A DNA stretch of 64,000 nt. It comes from Acheta domesticus (taxonomy: Eukaryota > Arthropoda > Insecta > Orthoptera > Gryllidae). Positions within the stretch are counted from its first letter, which is position 1. Every line of letters begins with the position of its first letter. The notes below the pieces were generated by a model that was not told the origin of the DNA, ran no database searches, and was given only the letters and a program-made list of their open reading frames with translations. Shown in pieces: positions 16,690 through 27,640 of the stretch. The translations under genes and the position numbers were made by a program. The stretch spans positions 221,045,286-221,109,285 of the forward strand of contig JAHLJT010009436.1 in NCBI GenBank assembly GCA_031308135.1, in the 5' to 3' direction.

Positions 16690-18270
16690 GTTTATTCGGC
16701 TCGCGCGATTGTTCGGCGCGCGCGTTTGTTCGGCGCGCGCGTTTGTTCGGCGCGCGCGTTTGTTCGGCGCGCGCGTTTGTTCGGCGCGCGCGTTTGTTCG
16801 GCGCGCGCGTTTGTTCGGCGCGCGCGTTTGTTCGGCGCGCGCGTTTGTTCGGCGCGCGCGTTTGTTCGGCGCGCGCGTTTGTTCGGCGCGCGCGTTTGTT
16901 CGGCGCGCGCGTTTGTTCGGCGCGCGCGTTTGTTCGGCGCGCGCGTTTGTTCGGCGCGCGCGTTTGTTCGGCGCGCGCGTTTGTTCGGCGCGCGCGTTTG
17001 TTCGGCGCGCGCGTTTGTTCGGCGCGCGCGTTTGTTCGGCGCGCGCGTTTGTTCGGCGCGCGCGTTTGTTCGGCGCGCGCGTTTGTTCGGCGCGCGCGTT
17101 TGTTCGGCGCGCGCGTTTGTTCGGCGCGCGCGTTTGTTCGGCGCGCGCGTTTGTTCGGCGCGCGCGTTTGTTCGGCGCGCGCGTTTGTTCGGCGCGCGCG
17201 TTTGTTCGGCGCGCGCGTTTGTTCGGCGCGCGCGTTTGTTCGGCGCGCGCGTTTGTTCGGCGCGCGCGTTTGTTCGGCGCGCGCGTTTGTTCGGCGCGCG
17301 CGTTTGTTCGGCGCGCGCGTTTGTTCGGCGCGCGCGTGTTCGGATCGCGCGTTTGTTCGGCGCGCGCGTTTAATCGGATCGCGCGTTTGTTCGGCGCGCG
17401 CGTTTTTTCGAATCGCGCGTTTGTTCGGCGCGCGATTTTGTTCGGCGCGCGATTTTGTTCGGCGCGCGATTTTGTTCGGCGCGCGATTTTGTTCGGCGCG
17501 CGATTTTGTTCGGCGCGCGATTTTGTTCGGCGCGCGATTTTGTTCGGCTCGTGTTTGTTCGGCGCGCGCGTTTGTTCGGCGCGCGCGTTTGTTCGGCGCG
17601 CGCGTTTGTTCGGCGCGCGCGTTTGTTCGGCGCGCGCGTTTGTTCGGCGCGCGCGTGTGTTCGGCGCGCGCGTGTGTTCGGCGCGCGCGTGTGTTCGGCG
17701 CGCGCGTGTGTTCGGCGCGCGCGTGTGTTCGGCGCGCGCGTGTGTTCGGCGCGCGCGTGTGTTCGGCGCGCGCGTTTGTTCGGCGCGCGCGTTTGTTCGG
17801 CGCGCGCGTTTGTTCGGCGCGCGCGTTTGTTCGGCTAGCGCGTTTGTTCGGATCGCGCGTTTGTTTGGCGCGCGCGTTTGTTCGGATCGCGCGTTTCTTC
17901 GGCGCGCGCGTGTGTTCGGATCGCGCGTTTGTTCGGCGCGCGATTTTGTTCGGCGCACGCGTTTATTCGGATCGCGTTTGTTCGGCGCGCGCGTTTGTTC
18001 GGCGCGCGCGTTTGTTCGGCGCGCGCGTTTGTTCGGCCTGCGCGTTTGTTCGAATCGCGCGTTTGTTCGGATCGCGCGTTTGTTCGGCGCGCTCGTTTGT
18101 TCGGTGCGCGCGTTTGTTCGGCGCGCGTGTTGGCGCGCACATGTGTTTGGGGCGCGTGTGTTTGGCGCGCGCGTGTGTGGGCGCGCGCGTGTGGTTAGCT
18201 CGCGCGTGTGTTTGCCGCGAGCGCGTGTGGCACGCGTTTGTGGCGCGCGCGTTTGTGGCGCGTGTGTGGG
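16690..18270. repeat. 17-bp GC-rich satellite array
   Basis: The unit is gtttgttcggcgcgcgc (17 bp). About 36 uninterrupted copies run from 16712 to 17335. Then come variant blocks: ~7 units with cgattttgttcg (17428-17545), TTTG units again, ~7 units with cgtgtgttcg (17650-17770), and degenerate units with gatcgcgcg to ~18130. Because 17 is not a multiple of 3 all frames can stay open, giving 500-residue artefactual ORFs on both strands (FGARVCSARAFVRRARL). Alternating CG runs are Z-DNA-prone. Confidence 0.97.
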
Positions 18271-18470
18271 GCACGCGGCACAATTTCCATTGAAAATACC
18301 GGTATAATACCGGTATAACCTTTATGGACGTCCATACCGGTATAGACGTCCTATAAAGGTATTTTACCGGTATAAAAGAATAAAGGTATTTTATACCGGT
18401 ATGAAAAAATACCGGTATTTTACCGGTATTTTTACCGGTATTCAATACCTTTTCGGTCCCTGGTTTTAGG

Positions 18471-19690
18471 ACCTTATCAGATGTCCAGAATAGGGAATTC
18501 TGATTTTGATTTGTAAGTTTTGGTATTGATTTGGATGATCGACCGAATGAATAAAGAAGTTCATAAATCCACTCCTTCAGTCTGCATTCCTTAACCCGAA
18601 ACCCTGTGGCTCGAGAGCCCATTACGGCCGAGAATTGTCTCCGGTTGCTAGTGACTCGCAAGTCCGTGGCGGCACTTGAACTATAACAGACGGTGAGTTC
18701 AGGTGACGGTTGACGCTTACGTCGCGCACGTGACGCTGACGCCCCCCGTCATGCAGGTAGTTACGTTAAAAATGCATACACAAAACACTGGGCAGGGTGA
18801 GGTGTGGGGGAGGGGGAGTATTGAAGGGTGCTACATAAGTGTTCGGGAAAGACTCCAGCACGCCACACCAAAGCCCAAGGCTGGATTCGAACCACTATGC
18901 TACGGGGCCCGGCTTATCAGAATATCATCAGGTCAAAACGTTTCTATCTCACTGATTATTCGTAGTAGGCTACTGATTATATTGCTCTTTAAACAGACGT
19001 TTGACTGCGTCCTTTCAGTGCAACGATAGCGGTGCGCACACTGAGCGTGACGTCTCCGGTCGCCTAGATGGCAAAAACAAAATCAATACCAACACCAGAG
19101 AAACTAGGCCTCAAACCTTTAGAAAAACGGAATAACGGTGTTAAACGTCAGACGCACCTAGCTCCTCAACTATTCTACAAACTACTTTGTGCTCTCTATC
19201 GCAAGAGGACTATCATTCTCACCACTAACCAGTGCTTGATTTATACAATTTTAGTTCCCGGAACGCGCCTCAAATTACTTATTCTTTTAACAGAAATAAT
19301 TATATATTTATTGTATAATTTAATAAAACTTTCAGGGGCATCGGAACGCCGTTCCGTGGCATTCCGCTAGAAATCAAGCCCGGTCGCCAACTCATTAGTT
19401 TCAGAAATTAACTTCAATACAGTATAATTAGAACTCTCTTAGCTACGAATATTTCTGGGTTCTTCTATAAAATAAATCGCTGATTTGACTCTCACAACTT
19501 TATTTTAGAGGAAACGTTTTGAGAATTATTGCGTGAGAAAAATTCCCTCGTCGATCACCTCATAACTCTACAATCATTCTGTTGCATTTATTATTGTTCA
19601 TTCTGTTGTATATATTGTAATTACTCAAAGTACGTATGAAATCCTTCACATTTCACACGAACAATCACGTAGCCCTCTCTGACATGCGGC
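18471..19690. other. Spacer, no gene recognised
   Basis: Apart from the SINE fragment at 18790-18920 no feature was recognised. Frames of about 100 residues at 18703-19370 show no family motifs. Confidence 0.45.
18790..18920 (-). repeat. tRNA-derived SINE fragment
   Basis: The minus strand reads GTAGCATAGTGGTTCGAATCC. It contains an A-box match (TAGCATAGTGG) running straight into a B-box-like string, followed by ctggagtctttcccgaacac. A real tRNA would need ~35 nt between the boxes, so this is a collapsed SINE head and not a tRNA gene. Confidence 0.45.
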
Positions 19691-20100
19691 CATCGCAGGT
19701 ATGTGCGTGGCGAGTGCACTCATTCTCACCAAACCGCGCCCGTGCGCTCATCTCCTCGCTTTCCTCGTCGAAAGCGAAGACCGAATGAGAACGCAGCAGA
19801 AGACGAGCCGCCCCTGGGGCCGTGCCTTCCTTCGTCCCCCGCCCCGGGTCGTCCGCGCCTCCACCTTGCGTAATCTCCCTCCGGAGAATCGCTTAAAATG
19901 CACCTCTTCCAATTTGGAACCCCTCTCGTTCGCCGGCGGCGGTGGGCGCTGTGGCGCGCGGCCGCGGCGGCCGCCTTCTGCGGAGACGGCCCTGCGGTCG
20001 GGCCATGTTTACGCGGAAGCACCGCGGCAGGAAACCCGGGGGGGGGGGGCGGCCAGAAGGGCGGGCAGCTGGGGCAGGTCGTCACTGGCCTCAACTTGAC
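19690..20100. promoter_or_regulatory. GC/CpG-rich island
   Basis: GC-rich block with ggcgcgcggccgcggcggccg at about 19952-19972 and a G11 run at 20039-20049. Frames are open on both strands. No coding similarity; possible regulatory island. Confidence 0.35.
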
Positions 20101-20229
20101 TGAGGCCCCGAAATCTTTGTGGCATCCAAAACGTAAAACATGTATTTACTTTCAATATCCCAGTAACTTATTTATGTTTAACGGAGAGGTAGATTCTGTT
20201 GACGAGGGCAACTTTTATTTGAAATAAGC

Positions 20230-23200
20230 GACGTGGATCAACTGTCCCAGTTTTGAGGAAACATCCGCTCTCAGAGTGTAGAAGCAATTCGTTACTGCGC
20301 CTCCTTCCACTACGCCATATCGTGATAGCTAAATGTATTAAAAAGACAGCAAGAGTACGATAAAATTAAAGTTACAAGACAGGAGGAGAGCGAAAGAACC
20401 TATTCTGTATGTATTTGTATCGATAGTTTGTTTTTTATTTAATTCAATTTTTTATTACACACTTCGTGGGCAGATCTCTCTTCTACATTATACTTTAAAA
20501 TTCAAGGTGATTCGGTTACAAAAGTACTTCAAGTTCTTAATAAAAGATTATGGCTGGCAACTTTTGTGAGAACAAAAGTCAATTACGCAAATTAACATTT
20601 TGAAAATAAAGTAATAATGATCATTGAAATAAGACTAAAATTGAAAACGCCTTTTGATATTCTTTGTCTGTTTTCGAAATTTCCGATGTCTTGTGACTTT
20701 CACCATTATCAATATTATCATTAATTTGCAGGTTGTTTTAGCAATTTAATGTATACATCAGTTTGTCGAACTAATCTTTCGTTTTTCTGCAAATGTTTGT
20801 TCCTAATTCTTAGTCTCACAAATATTTCATGATTCTGTCTTTCATCCACCAACAGCCACCATCACTTCCGATTATGAGTCATTCATTCGAAGGGCTAAAA
20901 CACGCAGGGGAGTATGCACTCAAAAATAGCACTAAAGAAGGATCCGCCGCCGATGTTCCCCTCGCCTAAACGAAAGCTAATGGATATCCATTCATTAATT
21001 CCAAGTCTCCGCCGCCCTCGCCCATCCTTCGCAATTACCGCCTTCCCCTCTTCCCAAGCCGCTGCTTTGTTGCTATCTCTCCGAAAGTCATCACTTGCGG
21101 ACTCTCCCTTACCCCCATTTTTAATACCGTTAGGACCAGGAATGCTGGGATACCCAGTAATATAAAACGAGCTCAAAAAGTATCATCACAATATCGGATT
21201 AATAAAATGTGCATTTTTACACACTTGAAATTAAAAGCTTCATATCTATATAAATTTGATATTTTATTATTTTTATTCTGTAAATACGGTGACTAGCTGA
21301 GCGAGGTCTCCAGACTGAAATCCCTTAAGCCGTTGCTGCTGGCATTCGGCACTGTTCTTTCTGTGGTCGCTCTTTGATTACGGGAGTCGTTACGATCTCG
21401 TTCGCGAATTTTCATGAACGAGACTTACGAATTGGTGTCTACTGCTCCTCAACTCACTTTCAGCAGGGTCAGTGAGGAGCAATACGGCAAGTACGGAGCA
21501 ATACGGCAATTAATATGGTCATAAGTATTTAATGAGAGATGTATAAGAAGTAGAAACACATACTTTTTAATATGGGGAGTTGCCTCCCTTGTTCCTAATA
21601 CATTGACTAAATGCTCCTCGCGCACAGAAATCACATGTACCCAAAATTCACTCCGCGAGAAGTTATTTTGCAACAATGTTTCAGCCTGGAACTGCTCAAC
21701 TGACTTACGATCTGTCATCAAAATTATCAGATCTTTAATAATGACGACGTTCGCATCACAAAACAAGGAAACAGCGATCCGTGAATAAATTGATGAAAAC
21801 AGGCAGACTCCTGTGCGAGGCGTCGCCTCTTTCTGCAGCCTCATGGGTTTCCTTCCTGAATCCCGTAATGAGTAAACGTAGTCGACCGCGAAAGCAAAGT
21901 AGAGTTGATTAAATGGATATGTAGATTTTTCTGCTGCGAAGAGGAAAGTGGGAGGGCGGGAATGCCCCGCCGTTATTAACGCTCGTCTTCGCCAGGAAGC
22001 CAGGGGGGAAAGAACGTCTCATAAAGCTACTGACGGGGAGAGGACACCGATTGGGGAACGCAAGCTAAAACAAGGCGAGACAAAACGAAGATATCTGCAA
22101 AAAATATATGTGACGTCGGAGGCTTCCGCGGCTGTTGTCAGCCTGCGATGCGATGAGGGCAAGAGAGTTGGAAATATTCAAATATCAAAGTTATGATAAC
22201 GACATTACGCCGTAAAGCAAAATAATTAAATCCATTATCATGGACCTTCGTATTCAAATGCAAACGAACTCCTAATTGTTGTCTAGGTTTTCCCACGAAC
22301 ATGAAAAATTCGGGTTAGCGAATGTGAAAGAATAAAAGATATAAAGCACAAATTCATTATATACTTTTTAAAACCGCTGAATATTAGCATTTTCAAATTT
22401 TCTAAGATAAACTTCGTAAAATAGGCCTTAAAATGTATTCGAAGAGGCTGAACGAACATATCTAGGGAAGAAATGGGCGTAAGTCCGCTCGAGTTCATAC
22501 GAATGTTACATAAAATTTAAAAAAGTATGTAATATTCTTTCCGGTCAGCCAATGTGCACGTGAACAGTCGTACCGCGTAGCCAGTAATGAATCTGGTGGA
22601 TTTAAGGGTACAAAGTCTCCCAACCAAATTCAACATTACTTTGTAATCGAATTCCGTTCATTACACGCAATTACCACACATATACTGCATTACATTTCAA
22701 AGAAGAATTCCCATTAAGTCCGAGCGGATTTCATCCCGTAAATAGAATCCAATTTCAGCATCTCTGACAGAGGAGTTTGTTTCGCGGGAGTCTATTACGA
22801 GCGGAAGGCAACGACATGCCCGAAACGTCGAAATTCGATGGAGTTACGCATGAACTCGATGAAACCTGAGCAAATACGTAGACGCATTTATTCTGCTTCG
22901 CGAAAATCCACTCACCAGTGATTCTGAAAAAGTCATTTTCAAGAAGTGGTGGTGGTGGTGGAGGAGGTGGTGGTAACAATGGAGGTGGCTTAAGTTTGGG
23001 AATTTACGGCGAAGAACTTGCGTTCATAGAAGCACAGAATTAGATTTCTTCGTTTCAATCACGGTCGATTCCAGGAATATACACTGAAAACTCGTGAATG
23101 AGATGTTGCGTTTCGGTATGTAAATGTATTAAAATGTAATATGTAGTAGCATATAAGATGTCAACTAGGGGAGGTAAAACAGCACGTACTTTCTCGCCCG

Positions 23201-23240
23201 TATTTTCAAGCAAAATTTAGCAAAAAGTAATAGAATTTTC
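20230..23240. other. Spacer with two small GC-enriched segments
   Basis: AT-rich except at 20930-21170 (contains agctaatggatatccattca ttaattcc, a homeodomain-type AT core) and 21940-22160 (ggcgggaatgccccgccgtt attaacgc). A (GGT)n tract lies at 22947-22976. No gene recognised. Confidence 0.4.
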
Positions 23241-23241
23241 G

Positions 23242-23830
23242 ATTGATTTCCGGGCGCGCCAACTACTCAGGTCATTAGTCCCGACATTTTCCCGCAACCA
23301 AGTATCTCGCCACCAGCGGGGCACCGCCCCAGCCAGGACAAGCTGTAAGCTCCCGACTGGTCTCCCGGCATGTGTGGTAGTGTAGTGTATATTAGTGTAA
23401 GTGTAAATGTTCGACTAGAATATGGTTTAGGATAGAGACCACAGAATTATGAAAACGTGCACAAAATTCACTTCTCCCCATAGCTCGTCATACGCAGTTT
23501 TTAACTGTTTTTGACGTAAATAAATAAATAAAGTGTGTATGTAAGAGGAGATGATAGGACAAGGAAGAGGAAGGAAAGATTGCGCGCGGTCCGTGGCCCG
23601 TTTGTGAGGGTACTGCTCCGGCATTCGCCTGGCGTTGATCGGAGAAACCACGGAAAACTACCGATCAAAGCAGCCGGCCGCTAGAATTCTCCTCCAGACA
23701 GCGACTGAATTCGACCTAGCTGACAATCTAGTGTCGAAAATCCTACCGCGGTCGGGTGTCGAACCTAGGACCTCCCGGTCAGAGGGACTGCAGTGACATC
23801 AGGTTGATGCACTAAGCCATCTCTCCAGGT
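23242..23830 (-). mobile_element. tRNA-derived SINE with nested insertion
   Basis: Reverse orientation to the 7544-8085 copy. On the minus strand the A box is TGGCTTAGTGC (23819-23809) and the B box is GGTTCGACACC (23765-23755), an exact match to the GGTTCGANNCC form with normal spacing. Near-identical flanks agaattttcg (23232-23241) and aaaattttcg (23832-23841) are probable TSDs. A different repeat is inserted at about 23410-23535. Confidence 0.8.
23440..23535 (+). repeat. AAAT-tailed dispersed repeat, diverged copy
   Basis: aaaacgtgcacaaaattcac ... cagtttttaactgtttttga followed by aaataaataaata. The same 3' segment occurs at 30006-30110 and, inverted, at 48662-48782. It looks like the 3' end of a LINE-mobilised family ending in a short tandem tail. 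Confidence 0.7.
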
Positions 23831-24014
23831 AAAAATTTTCGAAAAATTGTACATGACCTTATTTCAAAATCTATCTTTAAGGAACATATTTCATTAAGGG
23901 AAAACACTATCTTTAATATTATAGTTGTAAGAAGACTTCAATAAAAGTTTGAACTTGGGAAATTTTCGAAAAATCAGGGTATTCAACAAAAATGAGACCT
24001 GCACCATTCTCTTA

Positions 24015-24335
24015 AACGCCCTTCACACAATCCTACAACAAAATTTAATCAAAAACGATGGAGTCCCTGTTTTTGAAAATTTGGAAAATGTTCCAAGGGT
24101 TTCATGTAGAGTATCCCCCAAAATTAAAATATCGCTATCAAATTCAAGGGGTCACAACTTCAGCAAGATCGATTGAGAATATCAATTTTGGAGAAAATCG
24201 GCTGAACGGTTTAGTCGCTAGCGTCGTTCACAGACTAACAGACGGACGGTCAGACAGACGTTTTGACGTCATTCGATTTTTCGGTATCAAGGATCCACAA
24301 AATATGGATTCTGGCTGCACCACGCGTTAGAGGAT
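24015..24335. repeat. Probable dispersed repeat segment
   Basis: gaaaatcggctgaacggttt agtcg ... gacggacggtcagacagacg is wording typical of repeat-element interiors in insects. No boundaries were found. Confidence 0.35.
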
Positions 24336-24851
24336 ATTTTTTCTAATTATAGCAACTGAATTTATCCACTTTCTTTTCACTGCCGAAATCTCTTTCTTTT
24401 TCTGCCGAAAATTCACAGCTTTTTCGCGCAGCATTACGTGTATTACTCTCTATTCCGTAGCCAGAAAGTAAAATGCATACAAATTGTGAAATCGACAGGG
24501 CAGCTAAAAAATTACGGCGTCATTTGGTATCGACTTTTCGACAAGAGGGTGTGTTTTTGAAGAAGAAAAAAACCTTAGTTTGCCCATGATCAACGCTCTA
24601 GATTAAAGATGTGTTTGTTAGCGAATTTATCAGAGCAATTAGATGGGGAAATTTTATAATAAAGCAAATCTTAAAATGAAAGAATAGCAATCCGTATTGC
24701 CTTTAATAAGTTAAAAAAATTGTTAATGCGAATTTAATTTTGGTCCTTCTTTTCTGAAGGGTTCCCCTAGTGTAAAACAAAACTTGTTGTTTTTTCTCAG
24801 AATATCTTGCAAACTAAAATGAGAGTCTGCCCGTGGCCGAGATCGTTAAGA

Positions 24852-25485
24852 CCAGGGGTCCTCGAACTTTTTAAACGGGGGGCCAGTTCACTGTCCCTCA
24901 GGCCGGATTATATAGTGCGATTTTTCTAACTGTGCCTCTCAAGCCCCTTTGGCCGTTCACAAGGCATTTCGCGTCTTTCTCGGTCCTGCCGCTAGATGTC
25001 GCATGGTCGCAAGCACTGCTTGATACGGTCGCGAACATGCGATATCTAGCGGCATGACTGAGAAAGACTAGAGGTCCCGTGACATATTCCATCGTGAAGA
25101 CAGGCCTTGAGAGGCAGAGTTCAGGCAATGGCAGGCCTACCGATAACATATAGTCATAACGCGAGCAGATCCCAAACTTCCTCAGATTGCGCTGGCGAAA
25201 TGTACAGCGTGGTAAAGAGGATAACGCAAATAATCGACATTGCATTATTAAAAACAATTTTTAAAAATACACTGATGTTTTGGCAACAAAATATCGATGC
25301 GAAGAAAACATCGAAAGCAAAATATCGATGTTTCTGTTGGAAAACATCGTTGTTTTAAAACCATAGAGTTGTTGCCATCCCTAGACACCCAAACACATAA
25401 AAAAATGTGCGGATTTTAAGAAAAAAATTCTTTAAACCATAAAAACCCGGCGGGCCGTATAAATGTCCTCGGCGGGCCACCGTAA

Positions 25486-25490
<5 letters not shown>
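24852..25490. mobile_element. Degraded hAT-type element (caggggtcctc end)
   Basis: Left end caggggtcctcgaacttttt followed by a ggggggccagttcactgtcc ctcaggccgg subterminal region. The right part has gggccgtataaatgtcctcg gcgggcc before a (TA)n tract that replaces the true terminus. From memory these match the ends of a hAT family found across insects and vertebrates (OposCharlie1-like); that identification needs a search. The left end sits just after a tRNA-like string, ccgtggccgagatcgttaag (24832-24851). No transposase is visible. Confidence 0.55.
24973..25068. repeat. Long inverted repeat (hairpin)
   Basis: Left arm gtctttctcggtcctgccgc tagatgtcgcatggtcgc (24973-25010) pairs with the right arm ending ctagcggcatgactgagaaagac (25068) with few mismatches around a ~17-nt loop. 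Confidence 0.9.

Positions 25491-25534
<44 letters not shown>
25490..25534. repeat. (TA)n microsatellite
   Basis: About 45 bp of TA repeats abutting the left end of the 25535-27406 element; a matching TA/CA tract abuts its right end (27407-27520). Confidence 0.97.
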
Positions 25535-25537
<3 letters not shown>

Positions 25538-25895
25538 GGTCTTTAGTTTATCTTGCAACTCATGTCTGAGAGCACTTGCTCTTGGTTTGGTAATTTGGCA
25601 ACCGCGTCTCTTTTACACCTTTCAAGACAGCCGTGCCTGGCACGTCGGGACAGCAGAGGAGGCAACCGTCAGGTCATAAGCTGCAGCGAGTTTCCTGTTT
25701 CTTTGTTGATCCCATTCAAGAATGTCGGCGGGCAGGTACACGGCTCTCATGCCGAAATCTTTTCACGCTGCACAGAGTGGGTGGGGTGGGGTGGGCTGAG
25801 GCATGAGCGTGGAAACAAAACGTCTCTTTAAGCGATTCTCCCCAGTATGCTGAAGAAACACAACTGTAATATTAATGTGGAGGGGAGTTATCGAT

Positions 25896-26262
25896 TTATT
25901 TACAGCAACGTAACAATAATTATTTAAGTAAAGCCAGCTCAGAGAGAAATCGAAAAGATATATCGTGAAATATTACCACCTAGCTCTTCATTTTATAACA
26001 ATAATAATAATAATAATGTATTATTACTATGGAATCTGCATATTAAGCAAATAAGAAAACTTTAGTAACAATGAACATACATTATTTACAGCAACGTAAC
26101 AATAATTATTTAAGTAAAGCCAGCTCAGAGAGAAATCGAAAAGATATATCGTGAAATATTACCACCTAGCTCTTCATTTTATAACAATAATAATAATAAT
26201 GTATTATTACTATGGAATCTGCATATTAAGCAAATAAGAAAACTTTAGTAACAATGAACATA
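25896..26262. repeat. Recent tandem duplication, period 186 bp
   Basis: 25896-26079 and 26082-26262 (ttatttacagcaacgtaaca ... agtaacaatgaacata) are identical except that the (AAT)n run is one unit shorter in the second copy. Confidence 0.97.
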
Positions 26263-26280
26263 TCTAGAAATGTTATAAGA

Positions 26281-26365
26281 GTAATTACCGCAGAGGCCAA
26301 AAGTTAAAAATCGAGGTGGAGCGTAGCGGAGCCGAGATTTTTATTTTGGACGAGGCAGTAATAAC
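26281..26365. repeat. 85-bp palindrome
   Basis: gtaattaccgcagaggccaa...aaaaatcgaggtgg pairs with ccgagatttttattttggac gaggcagtaataac, with a centre near gcgtag. About 30 of 38 positions pair. Confidence 0.9.
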
Positions 26366-27404
26366 ACTGTAACGTTTTGTGGTATGTTCAGCATTTTATC
26401 GGTCAATCTCACGATTTATGCGAAAATTTATATTACTGCGATAGTAAACATAAATTCTGTTGTTGCGGAATGTTACTATGATATTGTGGGGTATTGCTTG
26501 CGATATATCTATTTAAACAATATTCGTATACCGTGGTTTGAAAAAAGATGGATACAAATAATTCTCATGAAGTTAAAGATAACTAAAGAAATGACGTTCG
26601 GTGAGGAAGTTGGCGTGTCGATTTCCAGTGGCCACACCTGAGATCGTCAGTAAATATGATTACCGAAGAAGAGTTTCATTTGATGGAATACGAGGAAAAT
26701 AAAATTAATTTACCTAAAACACATTTTAACTGCACTATTAAAACCTATTTCAATGAACAATAATTATCTCAAAACTAATATGAGTTACTGAAGCTACTGT
26801 TTTATTCTGAATTATTTGAATCTGATTTGTTTTCTACACCGACTTGTTTCTTTCTTAATAAACATTTGACTTGCGATAAATCATTGGTTGTTTATTCACG
26901 TTGCCAAAGATGTTAAAACCCGATGCTAAGGATGTTAAATTGCTTAACATACAGATAGGTACACACCTGTAGGGTTGCATGTTAAAATGGGCTAAAGACG
27001 CATGTGACTGATAAAATTATTAAAAATACTAATAAAATGTAACTAAGTAGTACATTAATAATTATTGAAAATAATTAATAAAAAGTAATAAAATATAATT
27101 ATCTTAAAATGACAAAAAACTGACAGTCGCATAAATGCTCAAAGTGACCACCGTTAATGAAGAGACAGGCGTTTACTCTTTTCAGTGTAGTGGCTGCAGT
27201 ACGTTGAAGAGTAACAAGGACAGAATATGTGCTTTCTCTTTCTTCCAAGTAAAATTAGACACATTCTCTCAGCCCGAAGTCTGAGGGCACGCGACCGGGC
27301 TTCGCTAAAAGTGAAAGGGCGTCGAAGGTATTTCACGCGTTGCCAAATTGGCAAAACAAGAGTTGGTGTTTCCAGACCTGGGTTGCAAGATAGGATAAAG
27401 ACCC

Positions 27405-27406
<2 letters not shown>

Positions 27407-27456
<50 letters not shown>

Positions 27457-27477
27457 TATATATATATATACACACAC

Positions 27478-27520
<43 letters not shown>
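27407..27520. repeat. (TA)n/(CA)n compound microsatellite
   Basis: Alternating TA and ACAC blocks, ending in a CA run of about 24 bp. Confidence 0.97.
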
Positions 27521-27544
27521 AAATAAAATAGTTTTGATGGAGAA

Positions 27545-27640
27545 AATTCGCCGTTTTCTGGCGCACGATAGCATAACTTTCTCTTCTTACGAAGTCTTCA
27601 TAAGGCGAGAAAGTGAAAATACTGAATGAAGCTGACTAGT
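27545..27640 (-). repeat. Dispersed repeat with internal fold-back (partner 39893-39970)
   Basis: The minus strand reads cactttctcgccttatgaag acttcgtaagaagagaaagt ta, then cgtgcgccagaaaacggcga. The same order appears on the plus strand at 39893-39970. Both have a ttacgaa/ttcgtaa inverted core. Confidence 0.75.

Larger units (their letters stand above)
14762..18462. mobile_element. hAT-type element carrying GC-rich satellite arrays
   Basis: The ends are cagggaccgaa (14762-14772) and ttcggtccctg (18452-18462), an 11-bp TIR. A perfect 8-bp TSD gttttagg flanks it (14754-14761 and 18463-18470), the hAT hallmark. The first ~250 bp and last ~170 bp are packed with taccggtatt motifs in both orientations. 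The interior (3.2 kb) holds a 20-bp array, a truncated SINE with a fold-back, a GT/GA microsatellite and a 17-bp satellite. No transposase reading is seen; all long frames derive from the arrays. Confidence 0.85.
25535..27406. mobile_element. TA-flanked element with ~90-bp terminal inverted repeats
   Basis: Left cagggtctttagtttatctt gcaac (25535-25559) and, in reverse complement, right ccgggtctttatcctatctt gcaac (27406-27382). Similarity continues inward (aatttggcaac, then ccctttcac) for ~90 bp. Both ends sit inside TA repeats. The interior has no transposase. It holds a 186-bp tandem duplication and an 85-bp palindrome. Probably a non-autonomous Tc1/mariner-like element; the superfamily is inferred from the TA target and tacaggg-like end. 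Confidence 0.7.

Noticed and set aside
16216..18307. 500+ residue ORFs on both strands
   Set aside because: Products of the 17-bp satellite (period not divisible by 3), repeating the same 17-residue string; no domain.
18870..18910. tRNA gene on the minus strand
   Set aside because: A-box and B-box strings are fused with no anticodon arm and no acceptor pairing; SINE debris.
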